The notes beneath the pieces were generated by a model. The model did not search any database, was not told the origin of the DNA, and was given only the letters and a program-made list of their open reading frames with translations. Of a stretch of DNA of 5,031 bases, positions 1 to 5,031 are shown in pieces (position 1 is the stretch's first letter; each line of letters opens with the position of its first letter). The DNA is taken from positions 1 to 5,031 of the forward strand of contig JAISWV010000389.1 of assembly GCA_031270755.1 (NCBI GenBank). Direction: 5' to 3'. The translations under genes were made by a program, and so were the position numbers. Source of the stretch: Synergistaceae bacterium (GTDB lineage Bacteria; Synergistota; Synergistia; Synergistales; Aminobacteriaceae).

Positions 1-3
1 AAG

Positions 4-264
4 ATGAGCTACAAAGAAAAATTCGTTCAGATGAACAAAGAAGCGAGGGCGACGTGGGCTGTCGCGGAGATTTTGATCGTGTACTGGTGGATTGCCGGAT
101 TCGGCACCGCGGACATAGACTACACCCTCTTCCAGATGCCGGGGTGGTTTGTGTTGAGCAGCTTCGGCGTGTGGATTTTGTCCATCGTTTTGGTATGGGG
201 TTTGACGGCCAAGGTGTTCCAGGACTTCAGCCTCGACGACGAAGACGAAACTTCGAAGGAGTGA
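4..264 (+). CDS. yhdT: YhdT family (DUF997) small membrane protein
   Basis: This 86-residue inner-membrane protein is of unknown biochemical role. In many bacteria its family is encoded directly upstream of the pantothenate symporter gene panF, as it is here. Two hydrophobic segments are visible, at about residues 17-34 and 47-68. A charged N-terminus carries an NKEAR stretch at residues 11-15, much like the HKEAR stretch I recall from E. coli YhdT. The C-terminus is acidic (SLDDEDE at about 76-82), again like the enterobacterial protein. Length matches the family, which is about 80-90 residues. The ATG at position 4 is the only plausible start, because only three bases precede it, so its ribosome binding site lies outside the window. 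The gene ends six bases before panF, and its last codons carry the panF Shine-Dalgarno sequence, so the two are probably translationally coupled. A role as a PanF accessory subunit is inference. Confidence 0.88.
   Translation: MSYKEKFVQMNKEARATWAVAEILIVYWWIAGFGTADIDYTLFQMPGWFVLSSFGVWILSIVLVWGLTAKVFQDFSLDDEDETSKE
256..261 (+). promoter_or_regulatory. Shine-Dalgarno for panF inside the yhdT end
   Basis: AAGGAG ends nine bases before the panF ATG at 271 and overlaps the last codons of yhdT. This spacing fixes the panF start and suggests that ribosomes finishing yhdT feed panF translation. Confidence 0.8.
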
Positions 265-270
265 CGGCAA

Positions 271-1788
271 ATGCAGGTCTTTCTAGTTCTCGCGCCCGTG
301 TTCGCTTTTCTTGCCGTCATGCTTGCCGTGGGGTTCTTCATTCGAAAAAGGTCCAAAAACGACAGGTCGGTGAACTTTTCCAAGGATTATTTCATCGGCG
401 GAAGAAGTTTGGGGGGCTTCGTCCTGGCGATGACCCTAGTCGCCACCTATTCCTCGGGCTCCAGCTTCGTCGGAGGGCCTGGAGTCGCTTGGGCAAGGGG
501 CTTCGGGTGGGTTTACCTCGCCATGACCCAGGTCTTGGCCGCTTTTCTGGTCATGGGCGTCATGGGGAAGAAAATGGCGGTCATCAGCCGCAAAATCGAC
601 GCAGTGACCGTTATCGACCTCATTCGTACCCGATACGAGTCCAACGCCCTGGCCAACCTGGGGGCTTTCCTCATTGTGGTGTTCTTCTGCGGCACCATGG
701 TGGCCCAGTTCATGAGCGGTGCCGGCCTGTTCGCGGCGGCCGCGGGCATCGACTACACCCTGGGCCTGCTCATCTTTGCCCTGGTGGTCGTTGCCTTCAC
801 CTCCGTGGGCGGGTTCAAGGGCGTCGCCATCACCGACACCATCTGCGCCATAGCCATGCTCACGGGACTGGGCGTTCTCGCTTACACCGTCTTGAAACAC
901 GGCGGCGGCATAAGCAACATCATGGCCGTCATCAAAGAACAACCTCAGATGCTGGAGCCAACGTCAGGCGGCGCGATTTCCGTGCGGCTTTTGATTTCTT
1001 TTTGGATGTTGAGCGGCATCTGCACCTTGGGCCTGCCCCAGTCTCTGGTCCGGAACATGAGCTACAAAAGCTCCAAAGCCCTTCACCGAGGCATGGTTTA
1101 CGGTACCGTCGTCATCGGGGCCATGATGCTGGGGATGCACCTCATCGGCGTGCTGTCCCGGGGCATCATCCTGGAGCTTCCCGCCGACGGCACCACCGAC
1201 TCCATCATGCCCCACCTGGTCGTCAACTATTTGTCGCCCATTCTGGCGGGCATCGCCATCATAGCGCCCCTGGCGGCCGCCATCTCCACCGTTTCATCTC
1301 TTCTGATCGCCGCCTCCTCTTCCATCGTCAAAGACGTGTATCAGCACGCCATCGAGCAAAGCGGCGCACAGGTGAACCAGAAGAAGGTGGGACTGCTCTC
1401 CGTCGTCGTCACCGCCGCCGTCGGCCTGATCTGTATTGCTGTCTCCGTCGAGCCGCCCTCCGTCATCGTCTGGGTCAACATGTTCGCCTTCGGCGGCCTG
1501 CAAACGGCTTTTTTCTGGACTTTCCTCCTGGGCTTCTTCTGGAAGAAGGCCAACACCACGGGGGCGATGCTCTCCATGGCGGGCGGCGTGCTGGCCTACT
1601 GTTACTTCATGGCGGCCAAGATTCCTCTCTACGGCTTCCACCAGATCGTCGTGGGCATCGGCCTCGGATTTTTCCTTTTCGTCGTCGGCAGCCTTTTGGG
1701 CAAGCCCAACGACGAAAAAGTCCTCAAGCTTTTCTTCCCGGAAACATACCCCGACGGCACGAAAATAGAAATACCGGACCGCATATGA
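271..1788 (+). CDS. panF: Sodium/pantothenate symporter PanF
   Basis: This is a secondary transporter of the solute:sodium symporter (SSS) family. It imports pantothenate, the precursor of coenzyme A, across the inner membrane using the Na+ gradient. At 505 residues it is close to the roughly 480 of E. coli PanF. The hydrophobic pattern fits about 13 membrane helices with the N-terminus outside. PanF-type signatures include GGRSLGGFVLAMTLVATY (43-60), SSFVGGPG (64-71), SYKSSKALHRG (264-274) and GMHLIG (288-293). Helix 8 carries APLAAAISTVSS (332-343). Its S339-T340 pair corresponds to the Na+-binding Ser-Thr of PutP, so the ion site looks intact. The start at 271 has a good Shine-Dalgarno at 256-261. 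The gene is the second of the yhdT-panF operon, and no clear intrinsic terminator follows it. Another SSS substrate is possible, but the YhdT partner and the motifs favour pantothenate. Confidence 0.93.
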   Translation: MQVFLVLAPVFAFLAVMLAVGFFIRKRSKNDRSVNFSKDYFIGGRSLGGFVLAMTLVATYSSGSSFVGGPGVAWARGFGWVYLAMTQVLAAFLVMGVMGKKMAVISRKIDAVTVIDLIRTRYESNALANLGAFLIVVFFCGTMVAQFMSGAGLFAAAAGIDYTLGLLIFALVVVAFTSVGGFKGVAITDTICAIAMLTGLGVLAYTVLKHGGGISNIMAVIKEQPQMLEPTSGGAISVRLLISFWMLSGICTLGLPQSLVRNMSYKSSKALHRGMVYGTVVIGAMMLGMHLIGVLSRGIILELPADGTTDSIMPHLVVNYLSPILAGIAIIAPLAAAISTVSSLLIAASSSIVKDVYQHAIEQSGAQVNQKKVGLLSVVVTAAVGLICIAVSVEPPSVIVWVNMFAFGGLQTAFFWTFLLGFFWKKANTTGAMLSMAGGVLAYCYFMAAKIPLYGFHQIVVGIGLGFFLFVVGSLLGKPNDEKVLKLFFPETYPDGTKIEIPDRI

Positions 1789-1866
1789 CCGCCGCGGGAT
1801 GTAATTGAAGTGGATGAATTGCCGATTGGCCGATTGCCGGTCGCAAGTTGGGGGCCTTTGCGGGCC

Positions 1867-1894
1867 TTGACCTTTGATGAAAATCCTGTAGAAT
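1867..1894 (+). promoter_or_regulatory. Sigma-70 type promoter of the tRNA-Pro gene
   Basis: A -35 box TTGACC (1867-1872) and a -10 box TAGAAT (1889-1894) are separated by 16 bases. Each matches the consensus at five of six positions. Transcription would start near 1901, a few bases before the mature tRNA 5' end at 1908, which suits a single tRNA unit. Confidence 0.75.
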
Positions 1895-1907
1895 ACCTTA
1901 CAGAGTT

Positions 1908-1985
1908 CGGGACGTAGCGCAGCCTGGCTAGCGCATCTGCATGGGGTGCAGGGGGTCGGAGGTTCGAATCCTCTCGTCCCGACCA
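1908..1985 (+). tRNA. tRNA-Pro (anticodon GGG)
   Basis: The complete cloverleaf can be folded by eye. The acceptor stem CGGGACG (1908-1914) pairs with CGTCCCG (1975-1981). The D stem GCGC (1917-1920) pairs with GCGC (1931-1934). The anticodon stem TCTGC (1936-1940) pairs with GCAGG (1948-1952), with loop ATGGGGT and anticodon GGG at 1943-1945. The variable loop has 5 bases. The T stem GGAGG (1958-1962) pairs with CCTCT (1970-1974), with loop TTCGAAT. The discriminator is A1982 and the CCA end is encoded at 1983-1985. The C1-G72 pair and A73 are typical of bacterial tRNA-Pro. GGG reads CCC and CCU codons. The gene has its own promoter upstream and a terminator at 2017-2051. Confidence 0.97.
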
Positions 1986-2016
1986 AATTGAAAAACGCGA
2001 AAGTTCAAATCGGTAA

Positions 2017-2051
2017 AAAACCTCGCTGAAAAGTGGGGTTTTATCTTTTTT
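2017..2051 (+). terminator. Intrinsic terminator of the tRNA-Pro unit
   Basis: An 11-pair stem (2017-2027 with 2032-2042, including two G-T wobbles) closes on a GAAA tetraloop at 2028-2031. It is followed by ATC and a run of six T (2046-2051). It lies 31 bases after the tRNA CCA end. The A-rich left arm and the T-rich right arm could let it work partly on the other strand too. Confidence 0.88.
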
Positions 2052-2185
2052 GAAGTCCATGTCGGTCCATCCAAGTGTGTTAAAATTCAGTACATAAACG
2101 TACACATTACCGGCACAAAAAACGTGCGCTCTATTTGCTGTACAGTCAAAGCAAGCCTAAGGCAGTGCTTGAAAATAATTTGAAT

Positions 2186-2326
2186 ATGAATAACGAGACA
2201 CAGAAACGAATAAAAACAATGTTGCCATTATTGAACGAAAAGCAAAGAAGAATAACAGTTCCTACTGCCAAGGCTGTAGTGGACTTTCACCATCAGGTTA
2301 TCGCTCATGCTGGCGCACATCAATAG
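2186..2326 (+). pseudogene. Truncated ISAzo13-like transposase N-terminus
   Basis: Read from the ATG at 2186, this gives 46 residues. The first part (MNNETQKRIKTMLPLLNEKQRR) resembles the N-terminal start of ISAzo13-family transposases, where an 'LNEKQRR' or 'MNEKLRR' motif opens the protein. After residue 23 the similarity stops. The remaining residues (to a TAG at 2324) do not resemble the family, and the helix-turn-helix and catalytic regions expected in a protein of several hundred residues are missing. No Shine-Dalgarno precedes the ATG. A TTG further upstream (2135) keeps the same frame open but adds nothing recognisable. The likeliest reading is a transposase gene fragment fused by deletion to unrelated sequence. 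The family assignment rests on one short motif from memory and is moderate at best. Confidence 0.4.
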
Positions 2327-2352
2327 GCGCGTTCCAGTATTGGGAATGCGCC
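2326..2352. repeat. Hairpin: 10-pair inverted repeat with 7-base loop
   Basis: The left arm GGCGCGTTCC (2326-2335) pairs with the right arm GGAATGCGCC (2343-2352) through ten pairs including one G-T. The loop is AGTATTG. The left arm begins at the last base of the TAG that ends the transposase remnant. No run of T follows on the + strand, so a simple intrinsic terminator is not well supported. Confidence 0.6.
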
Positions 2353-2429
2353 GTTATCATCTGTCAGGAGAGACAATCAAGCGTTTGCCGCGACCGTGAT
2401 CTTCCCGCCGTAATTGTTCAGGTTTTTCC

Positions 2430-2603
2430 ATGAGCAACCCTGATAAAATCAATCAAGAAGTAAAGCCGCTGAACAACATCGGGGATTCTTTCAAGAAAAT
2501 CGTTGTCGTGCGAGAAAATATCAAGGCGCAACGAAGCGAAGACGGCATCATGACAATAGGTATCTGTAGTTTCCTTCTCGATGAAAACAGCTTGAATCTT
2601 TAA
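2430..2603 (+). pseudogene. C-terminal remnant of a DUF4143-type AAA ATPase
   Basis: The frame from ATG 2430 to TAA 2601-2603 gives 57 residues. They resemble the extreme C-terminus of the large family of AAA ATPases with a DUF4143 domain. The tell-tale parts are QEVKPL (residues 9-14), GDSFKKIVVVRENIK (18-32), EDGIMTIG (37-44) and the closing FLLDENSL (48-55). Intact members have roughly 400 residues, with a Walker A P-loop near the N-terminus. None of that is present: a stop codon at 2397-2399 closes the frame just upstream, and the residues between it and the ATG look unrelated. There is no Shine-Dalgarno before 2430, so the ATG is probably an internal codon of the lost gene. These ATPases are common, mobile accessory genes of poorly known function. 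The fragment ends 24 bases from the convergent citC stop. Confidence 0.6.
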
Positions 2604-2627
2604 CTGGCCATGATCGAGGAATGGCGT

Positions 2628-3734
2628 TCACCGTAAACCTTCCAGTACCGGAACGGCCTCGGGGGAGTCGAGCCAGCGCCGTGTGGAGGGCGGAACGAGA
2701 ATTTTCGCTTCCTCCATCCGCCCCTCCCGGAGCAGGGCGCGGACTCGGGAGGCGCTGACGGGTTCTCCCTGAATTTCCAGGCGCGTCAGCTCTTCGACCT
2801 CGATGCCATATCGGGGCAGCAAGGTCTTCATCGTCTCGTTGTAGACGTTTGTCACGTGGGAAAAGGGCTCCGTGCCCACGAACCGTTTTTTCACGGAGAG
2901 CGCGGGAGCGACGCGGGTCGCGAAGACCGTCAGATCCAGAGCCGCGTGGACGGAGGCGAGTTCCTCCCGGCGCGTGAAGTAGGACGGAAAGGTCGCGGCG
3001 GAGACGCAGTATTCCCCGCCGCTGAGAACCGTTACGTTCCCCAGGCCGGACACCCCCTCCCGCACGAGCCGGAAACGGACCTCGAAAGGGAACTCCGACC
3101 GATCCTCCTGGACCACAAGGACGTAGAGCCTCTGACTTTTGGCCGCGGCCGTCTCGACAAGATAACGATGCCCCAGCGTAAAAGGATTGCAATTGACCAC
3201 CACCGATGCCGTTATTGGGGGCTCCGCCCCCAACCCCCCGCCAGGGTCGTGGACCCTGGACCCGTTAGGAGAACTAAAAGATTCTGCGGTTCGGCGGAGA
3301 GTTTGCAGAAATTCTTCGATTCCCGGGCGGCCCCACTCCAGCAGGGCGGCGGAGTCCGTGGCGGCCACGGGACGGAAGCCCAGCTCGGCAAAACGCGGCG
3401 CTTCTTGGGGTTTGGTGAAGAGAAAGAGGTGCCATATCCCGGCGTCGGCAGCGTATCGAAGCAAGAGGCTCAAAAGCTCCGAGGTCAAGCCCTGCCCTTC
3501 CAGCTCTTCCCGGACGGCGACGCCCTGAAGCGTATTTCCGATCAGAGAGCCTGTAGCGGCAAGTTTTTCGCCTTCGGGCCCGGAAAAATCTTCGAAGAGT
3601 CCGAGGACCACGTCGCTTGCGGAAACGCGGCTTTTTGCGACCCCGCCTCCCGGGACGGAGAGCCCGCGGGAGGCGAGGAGTTCGGTTCTTTGTGCCAGGT
3701 CTGAAGGGGAGAGGAGTATCCGTTCGGCGTACAT
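2628..3734 (-). CDS. citC: [Citrate (pro-3S)-lyase] ligase CitC
   Basis: This cytoplasmic enzyme uses ATP and acetate to acetylate the phosphoribosyl-dephospho-CoA group on the acyl carrier subunit (CitD), switching citrate lyase on. At 368 residues it is slightly longer than the roughly 350 of E. coli CitC. The N-terminal half is a GNAT-like domain, with REELEGQGLTSELL (75-88) and FAELGFRPV (115-123). The C-terminal half is a nucleotidyltransferase domain, with the ATP-binding motif NCNPFTLGH (181-189, TxGH at its end), FVGTEPFSHVTNVYNETMK (285-303) and SASRVR (327-332). All key motifs are present. Residues of about 156-176 are an unusual linker encoded by a palindromic repeat (see 3209-3267). 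The ATG at 3734 lies 19 bases after the tctA stop and has no good Shine-Dalgarno, so translation may depend on coupling to tctA. No citD, citE or citF follows. Confidence 0.92.
   Translation of the reverse strand: MYAERILLSPSDLAQRTELLASRGLSVPGGGVAKSRVSASDVVLGLFEDFSGPEGEKLAATGSLIGNTLQGVAVREELEGQGLTSELLSLLLRYAADAGIWHLFLFTKPQEAPRFAELGFRPVAATDSAALLEWGRPGIEEFLQTLRRTAESFSSPNGSRVHDPGGGLGAEPPITASVVVNCNPFTLGHRYLVETAAAKSQRLYVLVVQEDRSEFPFEVRFRLVREGVSGLGNVTVLSGGEYCVSAATFPSYFTRREELASVHAALDLTVFATRVAPALSVKKRFVGTEPFSHVTNVYNETMKTLLPRYGIEVEELTRLEIQGEPVSASRVRALLREGRMEEAKILVPPSTRRWLDSPEAVPVLEGLR
3209..3267 (-). repeat. Double-hairpin palindromic element inserted in frame in citC
   Basis: Two perfect hairpins sit side by side. 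One has an 8-pair stem, TTGGGGGC (3215-3222) with GCCCCCAA (3226-3233), around a 3-base loop. The other has an 8-pair stem, CCAGGGTC (3241-3248) with GACCCTGG (3252-3259), also around a 3-base loop. The whole is bounded by the 6-base direct repeat CCGTTA (3209-3214 and 3262-3267). It encodes CitC residues of about 156-176, a Gly/Pro-rich stretch exactly between the two enzyme domains, and keeps the frame open. G-rich double hairpins of this kind resemble intergenic repeat families. No second copy is present in this window, so family membership is inference. Confidence 0.7.
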
Positions 3735-3753
3735 GAGATTTTCGTGTCCGCGG

Positions 3754-5031
3754 TCACGCGGAGCGTTTCCTCTTCTGCCTCCAGTCGGAGATAAAAGGCC
3801 AAGCGATGGAAAGGGCGGCCAGCAGCCACAGCGCGTTGCAGATAATGGAGCGGAAGAATATAGCGCCGCTGCCGTCGCTCAACAGAAGCGACTGACGGAA
3901 GGTCTGTTCCATGGACGACCCCACCACGACAGCTAAGATCAGTGGAGCCGTCGGGATCTTGTAGCATTTCATAAAATACCCCAACAGGCCGAGGAGCGTC
4001 AGCAGGACGAACTCGGCGGCGCTGTAGTTGATGGTGTACACGCCCAGAAACGCCATTCCGATCACGAGGGGGTACAGTACCCGGGGAGGAACGGCCAGGA
4101 CCCGCACCAGCAGCCCTGCCAGGGGAATGTTGATGATCGCGCAAACGACGCTGGACAAGAACAGGGAGGCGATGACGCCCCAGGCGATCTCCGGGTTGTG
4201 TTGAAACAGAAGCGGTCCGGGCTGGATTCCATAGATCATCAGAGCGCCCAGCATGACGGCCGTGGTTCCCGAGCCTGGAACGCCCAGGGTGAACATAGGG
4301 ATCATTGCGCCGATGGAACAGGCGTTGTTGGCGGCCTCCGGCGCGGCAAGCCCTTCGATGGCTCCTTTGCCGAACTCTTCCGGGTGTTTGGAGAGCTGCT
4401 TTTCGTTGTTGTAGGTCATCATTGCGGCGATGGTGCCGCCCGCGCCGGGGAGCACCCCGATGAAAAACCCTATGGGCGTCTGGCGCAATATGGGAAGCCA
4501 GCAGCGTTTCCAGTCGTCCCAGGAGATCCAGATGCGTCCGAACTTGGTCTGTACGTTGGCCTCACCCTTCATGCGGAGGGTCTGGTATTCTTTCAAGATT
4601 TCTCCGAGGCCGTAGACCCCGATGATGACCACCACGAAGTCGATGCCGCTCTGGAGTTCCACGGAACCGAAGGTGAAACGCTGAACGCCGCTCTGGAGGT
4701 CGATGCCGACGGTGGTGATCATCAGGCCGATGAACATGGAGATGAGCCCCTTCAAGAGCTCTTCTTTGGATATAGCCGCGGTGGCGGCCAGGGCGAAGAT
4801 CATCAGCACGAAGTACTCGGGCGGCCCGAAGCGAAGGGCGAAACGCGCCACGGGAACGGCCACGGCGACGAAGGCCACGCAGGAGATCAGCCCGCCGATG
4901 AAAGACGCGATGGCGGAGATGGCCAAGGCGGCCTCCGCCCGTCCCTGCTGGGCCATGGGGTATCCGTCGAAGCAGGAGGCGACCGCGGCGCCGTCTCCGG
5001 GGATGTTGAGCAATATGGAGCTGCGGGACCC
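3754..5031 (-). CDS. tctA: Tripartite tricarboxylate transporter TctA (5' end beyond window)
   Basis: This is the large multi-pass membrane subunit of a TctABC-type importer. Such systems use an extracytoplasmic binding protein (TctC) and an ion gradient to take up citrate and other carboxylates. About 425 residues are visible of a family length near 500. The frame stays open to the window edge, and the first visible residues ([19 protein letters not shown]) align with the conserved N-terminal 'SILLNIPGD' region. The TTG at 5011-5013 is therefore an internal leucine codon and not a start. Conserved loops are intact: [11 protein letters not shown] (encoded at 4426-4458), and APEAANNA (4321-4344) followed by [14 protein letters not shown]. 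The C-terminus ends in a basic tail (WRQKRKRSA), stop at 3754-3756. citC follows after 19 bases on the same strand, suggesting one operon and citrate as the likely substrate. Dicarboxylates or aromatic acids are possible alternatives. Confidence 0.92.
   Translation of the reverse strand, partial: GSRSSILLNIPGDGAAVASCFDGYPMAQQGRAEAALAISAIASFIGGLISCVAFVAVAVPVARFALRFGPPEYFVLMIFALAATAAISKEELLKGLISMFIGLMITTVGIDLQSGVQRFTFGSVELQSGIDFVVVIIGVYGLGEILKEYQTLRMKGEANVQTKFGRIWISWDDWKRCWLPILRQTPIGFFIGVLPGAGGTIAAMMTYNNEKQLSKHPEEFGKGAIEGLAAPEAANNACSIGAMIPMFTLGVPGSGTTAVMLGALMIYGIQPGPLLFQHNPEIAWGVIASLFLSSVVCAIINIPLAGLLVRVLAVPPRVLYPLVIGMAFLGVYTINYSAAEFVLLTLLGLLGYFMKCYKIPTAPLILAVVVGSSMEQTFRQSLLLSDGSGAIFFRSIICNALWLLAALSIAWPFISDWRQKRKRSA

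Larger units (their letters stand above)
2052..2627. other. AT-richer, gene-poor stretch with decayed accessory DNA
   Basis: The stretch between the tRNA-Pro terminator and the citC stop codon is clearly richer in A and T than the flanking genes and has no intact gene. Within it I can support only two broken coding remnants (2186-2326 and 2430-2603) and a hairpin (2326-2352). In 2052-2185 I see only a short GTAC-ATAAAC-GTAC inverted repeat near 2092-2105 and no convincing gene. In 2353-2429 I see nothing recognisable. The composition and contents suggest horizontally acquired DNA that has decayed next to a tRNA gene. I found no second copy of the tRNA 3' end within the window that would mark an attachment site. 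Confidence 0.6.

Noticed and set aside
54..1808. A 584-codon open frame on the + strand overlapping panF in another frame
   Set aside because: Its product is rich in Arg, His and Gly, typical of out-of-frame translation of GC-rich DNA. The overlapping panF frame has clear family motifs and a ribosome binding site.
1848..1866. Possible intrinsic terminator after panF (GGCC-TTTGCG-GGCC)
   Set aside because: Only four pairs form with certainty and no T-run follows; the sequence continues directly into the tRNA promoter.
1294..2105. Reverse-strand open frames crossing the tRNA with products containing 'GFEPPTPCTPCRCA' or 'REDSNLRPPAPHADALA'
   Set aside because: These peptides are the well-known artefact of translating the antisense strand of a tRNA gene; they occur in databases as spurious proteins and are not real genes.
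2606..2626. Possible terminator after citC on the - strand (GCCAT / ATGGC inverted repeat)
   Set aside because: The stem has only five pairs with a nine-base loop and is not followed by a T tract on the - strand.
2856..3704. A 282-codon + strand open frame opposite citC, and the other long frames around 2548-3734
   Set aside because: No recognisable family and skewed composition. citC on the - strand explains the region with conserved motifs along its length.
5011..5013. TTG as the start codon of the tctA gene
   Set aside because: The frame stays open upstream to the window edge, and the preceding residues match the conserved N-terminal part of TctA, so this is an internal leucine codon.
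1..5031. CRISPR array, defence system or large novel cassette
   Set aside because: No regularly spaced repeats are present, and there are no intact defence genes; the only accessory-type sequences are the two gene remnants between 2186 and 2603.

Overview
The window looks like part of a GC-rich bacterial chromosome, probably from an anaerobe that ferments organic acids. The main evidence is a citrate lyase activation gene (citC) directly behind a tripartite tricarboxylate transporter gene (tctA). The two sit on the strand opposite a yhdT-panF pantothenate uptake pair. A Synergistota-like or Deltaproteobacteria-like host would fit, but this is an impression from gene content and no marker gene settles it.

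Layout. Positions 4-1788 (+) hold a two-gene operon: a small two-helix membrane protein of the YhdT/DUF997 family, then the Na+/pantothenate symporter PanF. Positions 1867-2051 (+) are a self-contained tRNA-Pro(GGG) transcription unit with a near-consensus sigma-70 promoter, a CCA-encoding tRNA and an intrinsic terminator with a GAAA tetraloop. Positions 2052-2627 are a visibly AT-richer, gene-poor stretch. It carries two recognisable pieces of broken accessory genes: the N-terminal start of an ISAzo13-like transposase, and the C-terminal tail of an AAA ATPase of the DUF4143 type. A strong hairpin lies between them. Positions 2628-5031 (-) hold the 3' part of tctA, cut by the window edge, followed 19 bases later by citC.

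How the genes work together. PanF imports pantothenate for coenzyme A synthesis. CitC acetylates the CoA-derived prosthetic group of citrate lyase. TctA is the large membrane subunit of a binding-protein-dependent carboxylate importer. Linkage of tctA to citC suggests, by inference, that the transporter carries citrate or a close relative. The structural lyase genes citD, citE and citF do not follow citC; decayed accessory DNA does.

The most unusual signal is inside citC. A roughly 50-base element made of two perfect short-loop hairpins is bounded by a 6-base direct repeat (CCGTTA). It lies in frame exactly in the linker between the acetyltransferase-like and nucleotidyltransferase domains. 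It looks like a palindromic intergenic-type repeat that has become protein-coding, comparable in principle to Rickettsia palindromic elements.
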